From Termitomyces sp. T153 (taxonomy: Eukaryota > Basidiomycota > Agaricomycetes > Agaricales > Lyophyllaceae), in the NCBI GenBank assembly GCA_018296165.2, contig JACKQL020000008.1, positions 372,001 to 436,000 on the forward strand: 64,000 nucleotides of DNA. Direction: 5' to 3'. The translations under genes and the position numbers were made by a program. Numbering within the stretch: position 1 is the first letter of the stretch; each line of letters opens with the position of its first letter. The notes beneath the pieces were generated by a model. That model saw nothing but the letters and a program-made list of their open reading frames with translations. It ran no database searches and was not told where the DNA came from. Positions 23,348 to 35,375 of the stretch are shown piece by piece.

Positions 23348-24424
23348 TGATAAGACTCAGTTGTTACTGAGCACCATTTTTGGCATTTTGAACTTAGCAG
23401 CAGCTGACTATTTTAAATTTGGCACAAGTCATAACACTCAGCATGTAGGGCCCAGCCCAGGGTCTGGATCAACGTAGCCCTTGCACAGGATCTTAGTGAC
23501 CATGAGACTTATCAATCATGACGAATATAATGTGAAGCCTGAACTTTGGGTTCAGGACAGTAAGACCAAGACCTTTTCTAGCAATGATTATTAGCAACTC
23601 TGGCAACTCTTTGGCAACAAAACAGCTTTCTCTTACCATATATGGACATATTGCCAGACACATATTGACATCGGACTTGCTCTTTTTTTGGGTTTATTCA
23701 CAATTATACATCACAGAGACTTTGCTTATAGTTTTCACTTAGTTACAGACTGATGCCTTGTATGAACCATAAATACATTGACAGACGCCATCACTAGTGG
23801 CGACTATTTGCTTACTTTCCCATACTATACTTTTGAATTGTATAAATACTGCCTGGATATAGACACTCCACCATCAAATAAATTCTCCTTGAATTGAACC
23901 TGTTTATCTCTAAGCTTACCAGCTTGAGAGTACACTTTGCCTCTACCTTCACTCTATTCCTTCACTCACTGTTGACTTTGACTTATTAATAAGTCTTACC
24001 AACTTCAACCTTGACCTAGTGCAGTACCAACTGTGGGTGCTCTTTGTGTTTTCTCAACTTAGCGATGTTAGCAACTGCAGTTAGCAACTAGTTTACATTT
24101 GTCCCCTGATTCCATCTCCCTCTTACTGTTTCCCCCTTTCTATTCTATTCCCTCACTCCTCTACTACCATTAAGAGTTTACTTTGTCTTAGCAATGCTTC
24201 CTACCTTCACCCATTCTTCTTTCAGTCACTAGCAACTTAGGCTAGCAATAGTGACTCCTCTCAACTTCACCTTATAACACAGCTCTTGCTCTTGTTCTCT
24301 GGGATGGTTACTAACTTGCCCTCTACTATTAACTTCTTACTGCCAGCTACCCTATCTAGTGACTAGTGCCAGAGTTCTCTTTTTAAGTTTCCTGCACTGC
24401 ACTAGGTGGCATAAGAGCACATCA
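23348..24424 (+). repeat. Solo LTR, family D, inserted in element C pol
   Basis: A 1077-bp LTR from TGATAAGACTCAG to AGAGCACATCA, flanked by a 4-bp duplication CCAG (23344-23347 and 24425-24428). Related over its length to the inverted copy at 37592-38713. It has a TATAAATA box at 23841-23848 and an AATAAA-type signal about 30 bp later. Removing it with one CCAG rejoins the pol frame (Pro-Glu-Cys-Lys-Thr-Glu-Glu-Gln), matching B. It therefore inserted after C was in place. Confidence 0.88.
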
Positions 24425-25880
24425 CCAGAGTGCAAAACAGAGGAGCAGATCCTATATGAAGTAGTTCCCCTAGAGTATCATGAATTTGCTGATGTGTTCT
24501 CTGAAAGAAGCACCAAAGAACTTCCCCTACATTGCTCCTACAATTACAAGATCAACTTCAAAGAAGGCACCTTGCTCCTGTCTGGCAAAATCTACAACAT
24601 GTCCAAGATTGAGCTCTGGGCCCTGAACAACATGCTTGGAAAAGGCTTCATATGCCCATCAATCTCTGCTGCTGGCACCCCAGTCTTGTTTGCCAAGAAG
24701 AAGGACAGATCACTCAGACTCTCTGTAGATGACCAGGGACTCAACAAGGTCACCAAAAAGAACCGGTATCCTCTCCCCCTAATTGGAGACCTTATTGACT
24801 GCCTCCATATTGCTAAGATCTACACAAAAATAAATCTCCACTCCAGTTACAACAATATCCAGATTGCTCTGGGACATGAATGAAAGACCACCTTTTGCAC
24901 CAGCTATGGCCTCTTTAAGTACCTAGTAATGCCCTTTGGAATGACTAACTCTCCCACCACTTTCCAGTATTTCATGAATGACATCTTCCACAACATGAAC
25001 AACATCTTTGTTATTGTGTATCTGGACAACATATTGATCTACTCAAATTCACTGGAGGAGCATCTGGAGCATGTCTGCTGTGCCCTAGAATGACTCTGGG
25101 AGTACCACCTCCATGCCAAACCCAAGAAATGCTCCTTCCACACAACAAAGGTCAAATACCTTGGAGTCATTGTCACTCCTAATGGCATATGCATGGACCC
25201 TGCCAAGGTCAAAGCTATACTCAACTGGCCCCTACTGCACAATATCAAGGAAGTACAGTCATTCCTGAGTTTTGCTAACTTTTACCACTGATTCATCAAC
25301 AACTACTCCAGGATCACCAAACCCCTCAACTGACTTATGTGGAAGGACACTCCTTGGGATTGAGATAGCAAGTGCCAAAGTGTATTCCTCCTTCTCAAAA
25401 GGGCTTTCACCTCTGCTCCAGTCCTTTGCCATTTTGACCCCTCCCTGCTGATCATACTCAAATGCAATGCCTCTAACTATGCCATCACCAGAATACTCTC
25501 CCAGTCAGACTCTGGAGGCAAGGACCTCTGCCCCATCACCTTCTACACCCACTCAATGATCCCCACAAAGCTCAACTACAATATCTACAATAAAGAACTC
25601 CTCACAATTGTCAAAGCCTTCCATCAGTGGCAGGCCTGCTTCAAGGGATCCCTGCACCGCATTCAAGTCTACTCCAACCACAACAATCTGCAATACTTCA
25701 CAACCACAAAGCAACTCAGCTGCCACTAGGCTTGATGGTCTGAAACCCTCTTGGAGTATGACTTTACCATCCACTACTGCTCTGAACAACTCAGTGCAAA
25801 GCCCAACACCCTCACTTGGAGGTCCAACATGTATCCAAAAAAGTCATTTAAAGCTGAGCAGAACATGTTTAACCATTGAG
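24425..25880 (+). pseudogene. Element C reverse transcriptase and RNase H
   Basis: The RT is open from 24425 to 24883 (EYHEFADVF, FAKKKDRSLRLSV, RYPLPLI). Motif A reads KINL near 24830 instead of KIDL and the catalytic box reads YLDN at 25019-25030, so two of three catalytic Asp are lost. The RNase H follows with LKCNASNYAI where CDAS is expected (near 25460) and YNIYNKELL for the KELL motif (near 25580). Stops near 24881, 25091, 25289 and 25363. Confidence 0.8.
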
Positions 25881-26640
25881 TGGTAATCCTCCCTGAACAT
25901 TTACATGCTGTGCTGATTTTAAATGAAGAAGAAATCCTCCACCAAATCAGAAACTCACTCCCAGACTCCTTCTTCACCCAGCACAACTCCTGCAACAACT
26001 CCACCAATGAGTCGAATGTCAAGGACTCCTTTATGCTATCTCTGGACCACCACCTCCTGCTTCAGAGTGGACAAATCTATGCCCTAGACCACAAGTCCAT
26101 TTGCCTCAACATACTCCAGAAACACCACAACTACAAGCTCTGCAGGCACCTAGGAATTTGTAAGACCTTTCAGCTTATCTCCTGGACTTACTTTTGGCCA
26201 GGAATAAAGAAGGATGTCATGCAATATGTTAGAGCCTGCAAGCCTTGTCTCTGAGCCAAGGTACCCTGCCACTGCCCTCATGGACTACTAAAGCCCCTCC
26301 CTATCAGTCAGCACCGCTGGTCCTTAATCTCAATGGAGCACATTGTTGAACCTCCTGACTCCAGAGGCATTGTCTGCTGCCTCACCAAACAAGCTCTTTT
26401 CGTCTCCTGCCACACCACCAACAATGCTCTGGAGTTCACCAAATTATTCTTTGAACATGTATTTTCCAAGCACAGACTCCTAGACAACATCATCTCCAAC
26501 TGTGGACCTCTATTTGTCTCCTATTTCTGGCAATCACTATACAAGGTGCTCAAAATAAAACCAACCTCTCCACTGCCTACCACCCAGAGACCAATGGACA
26601 AACAGAACAAGTAAACCAGATGTTGAAACAGTACCTCTGC
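25880..26640 (+). pseudogene. Element C integrase
   Basis: An open frame 25880-26254 includes the zinc-binding module (ICKTFQLISWTYFWPGIK, then CKPCL). The core follows from 26333 (MEHIVEPPDSRG) with SNCGPLF where DxGxQF is expected, and ETNGQTE disrupted by a -1 shift. Compared with B, the first catalytic Asp is Glu (MEH versus MDH). Non-functional. Confidence 0.75.
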
Positions 26641-27380
26641 CTCTAAGTTAGTTATTTACAGAACAACTGGTGCATGGAACTTCCCCTTGCCAAGTTTACC
26701 TACAACAACATGCCCCACTCCACCACCAGAGTTTCCCCTTTTTACACTAATAAGGGCTACAACTCCTGACTTTTGCTATCCTTCAAGGATATCCCCTCCC
26801 ACATTGCCCACAAAGTTGCCAAAGACCTCCAATCCCTTCACCAATTCCTCCGGGACAAGATCAACACTGCCAATTAAGCCTACTCCAAGCATGCCAATGC
26901 CCAATGCAAACCAACCCCCAACTGGCCCCCCAGCACCTTGATCTAGCTCAATTGACAAAATCTCAAGACCCAGAGGCCCTCTATCAAGCTCAATCACAAA
27001 TGTCTCAGTCCCTTCAAAGTCCTCTAGAAGGTCTCCACACATGCCTACAAGCTCAACCTACCCCCAGGCCTGAAGGGCCTCCACCCCATGTTCTACATAC
27101 AACTTCTCAAAAAACATACTCTAGACCCCTTTCCTGGGCAATGCCCCAGTCAACTACCCCCCATCAAAGTTGAGGACAAATATCACTATGAGGTTGACCA
27201 AATCCTCAATTCCCACATGGTCTGTGGCTGACCCCAGTACTTGGTCCACTAGAAAAACTATAGACCTGAGGATGACACTTGAGAACTCCAAAAAAACCTT
27301 AATGGAGCCCCCAACAAACTCTAGGACTTCTATCAATGGCACCCCACCAAGCCCTGGGACCCCCAGGACTAGTAAACACA
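26641..27380 (+). pseudogene. Element C integrase C terminus and chromodomain remnant
   Basis: Collinear with 18230-18945 of B. The chromodomain portion (about 27165-27340) can be followed by alignment to B but is broken by stops and substitutions (for example the Trp codon of the KWKxY-like position is TAG near 27252). Confidence 0.6.
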
Positions 27381-27900
27381 GATGGCATCAGTGGGCATAA
27401 CCCCCACCTCTGGATTCATCTGGGATTCAACTCCCATGAGTAACCTCTTATATGTTTTCACTCACTCTATCTGAAACTTCTCACACTCACCAGAAGAGCA
27501 AAAATATTTGGTATGGACAGACTAGAAGTACAATTATAAGACAGAAATAAGTGCGGAGCAATAAGAAAACAAGGTCTAAAACCCCCTCACTTCCTCTCCT
27601 CCTCTAGCTCTACCTTCACTATCCTCTCCACCATATCCACATCCAGTTGAGCCACCACCATTGCTAGGACCTCTGAGTGTCCTGGAAGCAGCTCCCCCAC
27701 ATCTGTTGCCACCTCCCACCATGCCTCAGGGTCCGCTGTGACCCTCCATTAGTGCCCCACCAGCAAACAGCCCATCTGCCTAACTCCCTAACTCAACTCC
27801 AGTGAGAGGTCCCTAGGCATCCTCAAGAGCCCATCATGGATTGAAGCAAGTGCCACTAATGCTCCATCAAGTAGAATCCAGTGCTTCTGGGCCCAATCTA

Positions 27901-29110
27901 TCATGATATGTTAGCACAGGAGGATTGAGGAGAAAACAGAGTTAACTTACAAAGAATCCCCCTCTGCTCAGAGGCTGCTTCATTGGTGAGCCACTCCTCC
28001 TGCCTTCTTGCTACCTCGACTGACATTCTGGGGACCCCTACATAAGATGGCCCCCTCACCCACTGCGCCACCACCTCTGCCTGTGCTTCTAATAACACTA
28101 TCCACACTTGCAGCTCCTAAAGCTGCAACAATCATTCCATGGCTGTCCCCATAGCTATATCTCTATCTCTCTACACTGCATCCCTCTCCCTCTGAGCCTC
28201 ATCCCTATCCTCCCTGACCCTCTGAGCCTCCTCCTCATAGGTGGCCAACAACTGTTCCAACTCCTCTACCTGACATCACAGAAAGGCCTTAGTAACTGGC
28301 TATAACTCTCCCACAGACTGTTCAACTGGGGCTCTAGAGGTTGGGAAATACACTGTGGGGCCCAGGAGGCCCACTATTACCTGCTCCCCCCACACCCACT
28401 TGCTCAGCCCCACTTCTAGCAAGGAGGACACTCTCTTTTTGCCCTTGTCATGTGCTGCAGGGACCTCTTTCCTCTATCTGCCCTGTGGGGGCCCAACCTT
28501 CATCAGCAGGCACCCCACACTGCTCCCACTCTTTGCTCCCTTGCCCTTCCCCAACACTTTACTCCACCACCCCTCCTTCATCTGCACTGTAACCCATGCC
28601 AGATCCCAGCCCTGCTTTATGGCAATGTAGGCAGCACATCAACTTGATGTAATAGAGCACTTCTCATGCTGTGAATGACATGGAAGACACACTGACATGT
28701 CCTGCTATAACTCTAGCACAGGCTCCTCAAAGTCACATTGTTCTCCCCACCAAACACAAGACAAATACTGCAGGAATAGGTCAACTGGGGAAAAAGGTAG
28801 GAACACAATAGCTGCTCACTAGGGCCACCACTTGGCACTACTCAAGGGTCAGAGGACCCCTTGCCCACTCTACTGCCACTACAAACTGCTCTGGCATCAC
28901 CTCCACCTGCACAACCCTGGAAGTGAAGAAAATGGGCCAGACCACTCCAGGGCCCAAGACAGTCCTGGAATGTGAGGTGGGGGCCACTCCCACCACCGAC
29001 TGCACTGAGACTCTGCCTGATGAAAGCCCAAAGGGGCCTGCCACAGCCTTGAACAACTCTGTTGAGATTTTATCAGCACCCCAGAGCACAAAAACAAGAC
29101 CATACTTATG
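27901..29110 (-). pseudogene. Antisense reading frame between chromodomain and 3' LTR (element C)
   Basis: Counterpart of the B antisense frame. The first part (29110 to 28838) is open for about 90 codons and carries VMPEQF and WARGPLTLE. A Cys-x2-Cys-x6-Cys cluster (CLPCHSQHEKC, 28656-28692) follows, then GLSKWVWGEQ near 28405, a Glu/Arg-rich heptad-like stretch (28190-28260), and RQEEWLTNEAASE near 27980. The three-Cys cluster with a basic or charged context is reminiscent of fungal zinc-cluster-like motifs, but the family is not identified. A few stops. Confidence 0.45.
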
Positions 29111-29429
29111 ACTATGGTACATTGCCTGTACCCACCTATGATCCTGACAACCTTTGGAGTCCTTGGAGGAAGAGAAGGGGGGTTGAGAGAAAGAAAAAGA
29201 TGACACTGCTGAGAAGTATGCAAAGGAAGACATTGCAAAGAGTTTGGGAACCCCAGAGTATATCTGACCCTTTTAATGACTTTGGAAGAACTCCCTGATG
29301 AATGGCAGCCACACTTTGACTTCATTTCCCACATCACTACCACTTGCTGCAGTCTGATCAATATCATTCAACTTCAATTCCCATGTCCACTGATCCTCAA
29401 ACTGTGCCCTGCATCTCAAGGGTCTCAAT

Positions 29430-29445
29430 GCTGAGGGGGGAGTAA
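29430..29445 (+). other. Polypurine tract of element C
   Basis: TGAGGGGGGAGTAA immediately upstream of the LTR start TGTCATGACC at 29446, matching the position and composition of the tract in B. Confidence 0.65.
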
Positions 29446-30527
29446 TGTCATGACCTGCTCCCTGGATCCCTGACATTGTTCCCAGCCTGCTCACTTCCCC
29501 AGAGTCCCTCCTCCAATGCCTCATCAAAACCCCTAACCATTGAGCACCCTCTATAGCCACCCTGAGTAACTCTGATGCTTCTCTGGCAAACCCCAACAAC
29601 CCTCTGGCTAACTCTGATGCCTTCTCCACAGCTGTTGACACTTTCCTTGACTCTTTTGAGCCCCTGAAACCTCTCTCACCATTCCTGACCCCATTGTATG
29701 TCTCCAGCTCACCACTCTGACTTACCCAACCTACTCCAAAGCATCACAACAACTCCAGAGCAATCTGCATCCCCAACTGATCTCATCAGAATATCGCCAC
29801 AGCCTGCTCCTTGATTGCAACCAACACTCATCAACTCCACATGGCTCTGTTGAGCCCCACTGCCACACCCACTGCCCCCTGGAGCTCTCCAGTAGTCAGT
29901 ATATAATCCATAGAGTAGCACCTTGTACTCTAGTCTTGATATTGCATTAACTAGTTACTTGTGTCTTGTGTCTCTTTCTATCTCTGTTTCTATTTTTAGT
30001 ATTGAATCTATCTCTTTCCTCAGTCTTATCTTGTCTCACCTCAGTCTCATCTTGTCTCACCTCAGTCTCATCTTGATTGTCTTGATTTCCTTGTTTCTCT
30101 AAGTTCTTTTCAACTCCAATGTCAGTACAAACTCTGTGCATGTGCTATGACCTCCAAACATTCTTATAACAACTCTGGACCTCACTCCTTGCTCAGCCCC
30201 AGAACCCATCAAGTCTTGATTGATCCCCCATCAAACTCCAGCTCCATGAGGTCCATCACTCAAGAAGCCTCTGCTTGCTCTGCAATTTAACTGTGCATCT
30301 ATGAACTTGTTTCTAATGCCCACCCAAGTCCAACACCTAATATACTTGGACTTAGACTTCCCCAGACCACTCTGGACTTGCTCAGACTGCTCCTCTTAGC
30401 TTCCCCTCACAAGTCCCTCCACTCTGTGCCAACCCCAGAGTGCTAGGTTATAAGCACAGAGCATCACATCTGCCTAGTAAGGACTTGCCCAGTGTAGTTG
30501 AGCCCCTGTAGTCAGTGGAACCTGACA
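29446..30527 (+). repeat. 3' LTR of element C (family A)
   Basis: A 1082-bp complete LTR, TGTCATGACC to GAACCTGACA, with TATATAA at 29900-29906. CpG-poor. A short tandem segment based on TCTTGTCTCACCTCAG is repeated near 30025-30070. Confidence 0.88.
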
Positions 30528-31096
30528 ATGGCTAGTTTTGTTTTGTTATTGAGCCTGTTGCTAATGCTCTTTGCTAGCCCTAGCCCTAGCCTTTAGCCTT
30601 GCTCTGCTTGTAATATATCCTCTAGCAACTTCAGTTCAACTCTAGTTTGGTTCACCCACAAGTTACCCCTTTTCTATCTGCTATCAACATTTCTTGACCT
30701 TATGCTAGCAACCTAGTGCCTCTTCTGCATCTAGTAGGCTTTCTGGGACCTAGCTTGACTTGCACCTCTCATTTCTATAGTCTGTTCATACTCTACTTGT
30801 GAAACTGCTAGTTGTTGTGATCTCTGCATGGTAGCTAGGCAGCAACAGGTGTCATCAGCATCCCCATGTTGTCAATTGCTACATTGCTACAGCATAGCTT
30901 GGTGGGGGCCACATCTCTTGGCACTGCCACTGGTCCTGCTCCTATGGGCCTCATTTCCCATGGAGCAGCTCTCCTCATTGTTGAGGGCACTATGTCCTCT
31001 AATTCAAAACCTAGGAGTACTCTACCTCCCAATACTCCTCCCCCTCTTGAGCTCTGACCAGAGCTCACTGAATACTCTGGAAGACTCACATCCACC
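30528..31096. other. Unassigned; possible divergent family-D LTR end
   Basis: 30528-30857 ends in GCAACAGGTGTCATCA and resembles the 3' end of the family-D LTRs (GCxGCATAG...CATCA), but I could not align the start. The rest carries no recognised coding signal, although - strand sequence to 31158 is open for 107 codons. Confidence 0.3.
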
Positions 31097-32083
31097 TCAC
31101 CAAGCCTCTTCTTTTTGATGCTCATTGAGCAAGGAGTCCTCAGAAACTGTGTTGGCACATTGCACCAATGTAGTAGTAAAAGACAAAGAGTAGTTGACTT
31201 TGTAGCCAGCCTTGGTCATCTTGAATATAGTTGCATTAATTGCAAATTCAGTGAGGTCTATTTGACCTAACCAGTCCTTTTGATCTGGGCACACTATAGT
31301 GTGCAAGATCTAACCAATGTTTCTATTGGCACCCTCAGTCTGTCTGTCCATTTATGGGTGGAATGATGTAGACATTAGGAGTTGTGCTCCTAATAATTTA
31401 TGTAGTTCATGCCACCCTTTTGACATGAACTTGGAGTCTCTGTTGCTGACAGTAGAGCTTAGGAGACTATGGAGTCTCATAATTTCTTGAATATAAATCC
31501 ATGACAGCTGCAATGCTGCCATGCTTGTGTGCACAAGTAAGAAGTGCACCATGCTGGTCATGTGACAGATAACTACCCATAGGTAGTTATACCCTTTCAA
31601 CTCAAGGAATGGACTTATAAAGTCCATACCTATTGAGTCCCATGGCTTCACTGGCATAGGTAGGGAATGTAATTTTCCTGAAGAGAGCTGGTTGCTCCCT
31701 TTTGCTTGCTGATACAACTATCATGTAGTGCAAATTGCTTGCACATCTGCAACCACAGTTGGCCACCAGTACCACCAACAGATATATTCTGTTGTTCTCT
31801 GAGTGCCAAAATGCCCAACCATGTGATGTGCTTGGTTGAGTAATGTGGTCACTACCTCTAATTCATAAACTATATACAACACTTCATGATCTGTGAGGTT
31901 AGTAATCCAGATAAGTTTGTCAGCCAGTATCAAGGACTTATAGTCCTTCAGCCAATTCATTATCTCAGCAAAGAGCTGGTCTTTGCTATATAGGGCTTGG
32001 ATCAGATGGAGAAACTCTTTGTCAGACCAATCCTTTGGCTGCAGCATGTTAGCTATTCCAAGGATGGCCTTGTTAAGTGTCAT
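31097..32083 (-). pseudogene. Element E integrase
   Basis: From 32083 down. The zinc-binding module is HHMVGHFGTQRT...ICTT, where the paired Cys are disturbed. The catalytic core (31717-31352) has GMDFISPF (first Asp), NRDSKFMS (second Asp) and a block ending TSFHP. A further block (31306-31097) has PDQKDWLGQIDLTEFAIN, the stretch that follows the core in this lineage. It is separated by stops near 31720 and 31310-31350. Confidence 0.8.
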
Positions 32084-32399
32084 ATCATTCTGACAGGGCT
32101 TGGATTGACCCAGCTATGCTGTCATTAATGTTGGCAAGAACCTGTATTTCTGCATCACAAAGTTTGTAATGATCAAGCACCTGCCAGCTTCTGCAGCTTA
32201 GTCTGTTGCAGAGTGTGCAAATCTGATCTAGCTGAGCCTGCATTTCCTACAGGCATGTAGGGGGAGAATCATCTCCCTCTAGATCAATTTGTGCATCTGC
32301 ATATACATAATCATAGATGTGATGCACATCTCAAAGAGAGTCATTCTCAAAGTAGCAGGATAAGCAGTCCACTACCTTATTGAGCTCTCCTTTAATATG

Positions 32400-33480
32400 T
32401 GTGATGTTGAAGTTAAATATCAACAGATAGTCCATCCACTGTTGTTGATGGCAGGATAAGTTCTGTTGAGTTTTGAAAAACTCAAGAGCTTTGTGATCTG
32501 TAATTATATGGATCTTATATCCTAGCCTCTTATTTAAGGAGGGCTTACAGAATAACCAGTGTTTCCAGTTTGTGCACTACATAATTTTGCTGTGCATTTG
32601 TAAACTTTTTGGACATGAACTTAGCTGACCAACATTTCTGCCTGCTAGGTCCTTGCCCATACATGGCTCCAATGCCTGTCTCTGAGGCATTGCAAATCAG
32701 CCATATGGGATCCTTGTGATGAGGATCAATTGGCTTAATGATAGGTGTTTCAGTGCAAATCCCCTTGATCATGTTGAAACACCATTGGTGGATGGGGTGC
32801 CAATGAAATGGCAACCTGTTCTATATCATGGCCATCAGCAGTCCTATGTATGCAGAAATATCAGGCAGGAAGTTATGAATGTAGTTCACCAACCTAACAA
32901 ATTGCTGAATGTTGCTATAGGTTCAAGAAGTGTGCCATTCCTGGATCCAATTGAACTTGTCCATATTAGGGCATATACTCTGCAAGTCAATGACATGGCC
33001 AAGACACTCTATGCACTTGGCATACAGCTCACACTTCTTCCATTTCAGATAGAGCTTGTTTTTGTGTAGTCTTTCAAAGACTACTCTGACGTGCTCTTTA
33101 TGCTCCTCAATAGAATCCAAAAACCCAAAAATATTGTCAAGATATACATGCATCCACTTCCCAATGATGTCTCAAAAGATGGACATCATTAGTCATTGGA
33201 ATATTGCTGGCATATTACAGTTGCCAATCTGCATGATGTTACTGTAATATGCACCAGTAATAGTCATAAACACTGTTTTTGGTATATCTGTAGTACATAT
33301 CCTCACTCATACATGTCTATAAGATTAATTTTTGACCTTACAGGTGTACAAGCTACATCTTCTATAATGACCTCCTGCTCAGGTAAGAGCATCACATCCT
33401 TAACCATATTATCATTGCATTGACATGCATTTAGTGTTGTCTGCAAAGAGCCATCTTTCTTAGTGTTGTCTGCAAAGAGC
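32400..33480 (-). pseudogene. Element E reverse transcriptase and RNase H
   Basis: RT on the - strand: the RSKINLIDMYE block (motif A) at about 33340, the GNCNMPA-like block near 33220, and the catalytic box HVYLDNIF at about 33150-33130, where YLDD is expected. The RNase H (32814-32545) has IWLICNASETGIGAMYGQG with Asn for the first catalytic Asp, then SKKFTNAQQNY. All losses are G-to-A type changes. The assignment is firm; non-functional. Confidence 0.8.
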
Positions 33481-33488
33481 CATCTTTC
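33431..33488. repeat. 29-bp tandem duplication in element E
   Basis: Two perfect head-to-tail copies of a 29-bp unit beginning TTAGTGTTGTCTGCAAAGAG. A local replication-slippage product within the decayed RT region. Confidence 0.85.
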
Positions 33489-33587
33489 TTAGAGATGCAC
33501 AACAACAGTGCATCCTGAATGGCCACACATGGCTCCCACCACTTTTCTCACACATAGCAGTTGATCATCTTTGTTCACTCATAGCAC

Positions 33588-34451
33588 CCACCCTGGCTAA
33601 CTCCAATGTCCCTGGCAAAACCTGATGGCCCCCTGGCAAACTCTGACATGTTTCCTACAGGCTCTGTCACCTCCCCTTCTCCTTCTAAGCTCCCAAGCCC
33701 CTCTGACATCTCTCCTGACCCTGGCACATGTCACAGACTTGCCCCTTCAACCTGTCTGACCACTCCAGAACTTCCTGATAACTATGGGGTGGTCTGTGTT
33801 CCCATCAGTTCCTATTAGAATATCACTGTGGCCCACCACCTGATCAGAACCAGCACCTATCAACCCTGCACAGCTCCAATGAGCTCTGCCATTGCACCCT
33901 CAGTTCTCAGAGGAGGTCCAGTAGTCAGTATATAAGCTGTAAAGCAATATCTGTTACAGTAGTCTTGATATTGCTGCCAACACTTCTCTGTTATATTTGT
34001 GTTCTAGTTATGTTTACCAGTCTTGTCTCTATTTCCTGTCTCTAGTCTCATGTCTTGTCTCAATTCTATTTTGCTCATCTTATTTGTTTCTATTTTCTTT
34101 ATTGTTGCCTGAATCCCTTTCAACTCTAATCTTGTTACAAACTCTGATCATACTTTTACAACCTCATACATTCATAATTAAGTCCAGACCTTTTCCTATG
34201 CTTGGCCCCAGAACCCATCAATACTAATTGATCCCCCATCAATCTCCAGCCCCACCCCTATCAATCTCCAGCCCCACCCCTATCAATCTCCAGCCCCACC
34301 CCTATCAATCTCCAGCTCCACCCCTATTACTTGTGTAGCCTCCACTTGCCTCACATACTCAATACTTGCCACCAGACTTGTCCCTGAATCTTTCCCAAGC
34401 CCAACTCTTCTTTGTACCTTGTTTTAGACTTTTCTGGACCACCCCAGACTT
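33588..34451 (+). repeat. Family-A LTR fragment, + orientation
   Basis: Aligns to family-A LTRs from about their position 110 (CTGGCTAACTCCAATG) to the GACTTGCTTGGACT stretch near the 3' end, with the TATATAA box at 33929-33935. Both ends are missing. It joins an inverted LTR directly at 34451/34452. Confidence 0.75.
34239..34326. repeat. 22-bp tandem repeat, four copies
   Basis: Four head-to-tail units of TCAATCTCCAGCCCCACCCC plus TA, the last with one C-to-T change. The corresponding LTR position has a single unit in B and C, so the expansion is private to this fragment. Confidence 0.9.
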
Positions 34452-35373
34452 GCTTGGACTATGGTTCCACTGACCACAGAGGCTCAGCTTAACTGGGCAA
34501 GCCCTTACTAGGCAGACACAACATCCTGCATTGATAACCTAGCATTCTGGAGAGTTCTGAACTTTAGATACTTGCAAGGATAAGCCAAAGAAAGTGGTTT
34601 GAGCAAGTCCAGAGTGGTCTGGGGAAGTCTAAGACAAGGTACAAGGAAGTGGCAGACTTGTAAAAGACTCAGGTACAAGTCTGGGGGCAAGTATTGAAGG
34701 TGCAGGCAGACAGAGGCTAACCAAGTGATGGGAGCAGGGCTAAAGTTTGATGGGGGATCAATGGATGTTGATAGATTTTGGAGCCAAGCATAAAGGTCTG
34801 AAGTTGGTTATGAATATTTGGGAGTTGTAATTGTAAGTGCAGAATTCATAACAGCATTAGAGTTGAGAGAAATCTTAGGCATGATAAAGAAAGTAGAGAC
34901 AAACAAGACAAGATGGAGTCAAGGTGAGACTGAAACAAGAACAAAAATAGATTGAAGCAGAGATACAAGATGATAACAAGATGATGATGAGAAACAGAGA
35001 CAAGATAAGACTGGGAGACTGAGATAAGAGAAAACATAACAGGAGACACAAAACATAAAGAAACCAACTAAGCAACATTAATATCAAGACCTGGTCAGGT
35101 AAGTCAGGATAACAAATCAGTGACATATGCTAGTGTCAGGAACAGTGTGGAGGGGGTTTCAGAGGCTCAGGAGAGGAAGGGGAAGTGCTGGGGTCTGCAG
35201 GAAATGCATCAGAGTTAGCCAGGCCATCAGAGTTTGCCAGAGAAGCATTGGAGTTATCTGGGATGGGTGCCACAGGTGGACAAAGATCAGGAGTGTTGAG
35301 GGAGTATTGAGAGGGGAGCTCTGAGGAAGCAGGGTGCCTGAGAAAGAGGTCTGGGGTCTGGGAGCAGGTCATG
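34452..35373 (-). repeat. Family-A LTR, - orientation, adjoining the + fragment
   Basis: Reverse complement of the LTR: starts GGTTCCACTGAC (3' end minus about 5 bases) and runs to GGAGCAGGTCATGAC (LTR start). Nearly full length. With the + fragment it forms a large imperfect inverted repeat with no spacer. Confidence 0.8.
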
Positions 35374-35375
35374 AC

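Larger units (their letters stand above)
21071..30527 (+). mobile_element. Element C: Ty3/Gypsy chromovirus, decayed, in tandem with B
   Basis: Second copy of the same family, co-oriented with B and sharing the truncated LTR. Contents: gag from mid-capsid (21437), zinc knuckle, tandem proteases, RT, RNase H, integrase, chromodomain remnant, antisense frame and a complete 3' LTR (29446-30527). A family-D solo LTR interrupts it (23348-24424). pol is in the -1 frame relative to gag, as in B. Many stops and very few CG. Confidence 0.9.

Noticed and set aside
30572..30600. CCCTAG repeated about three times, telomere-like
   Set aside because: The fungal telomere unit is TTAGGG/CCCTAA. Only three imperfect units occur, inside repeat DNA.
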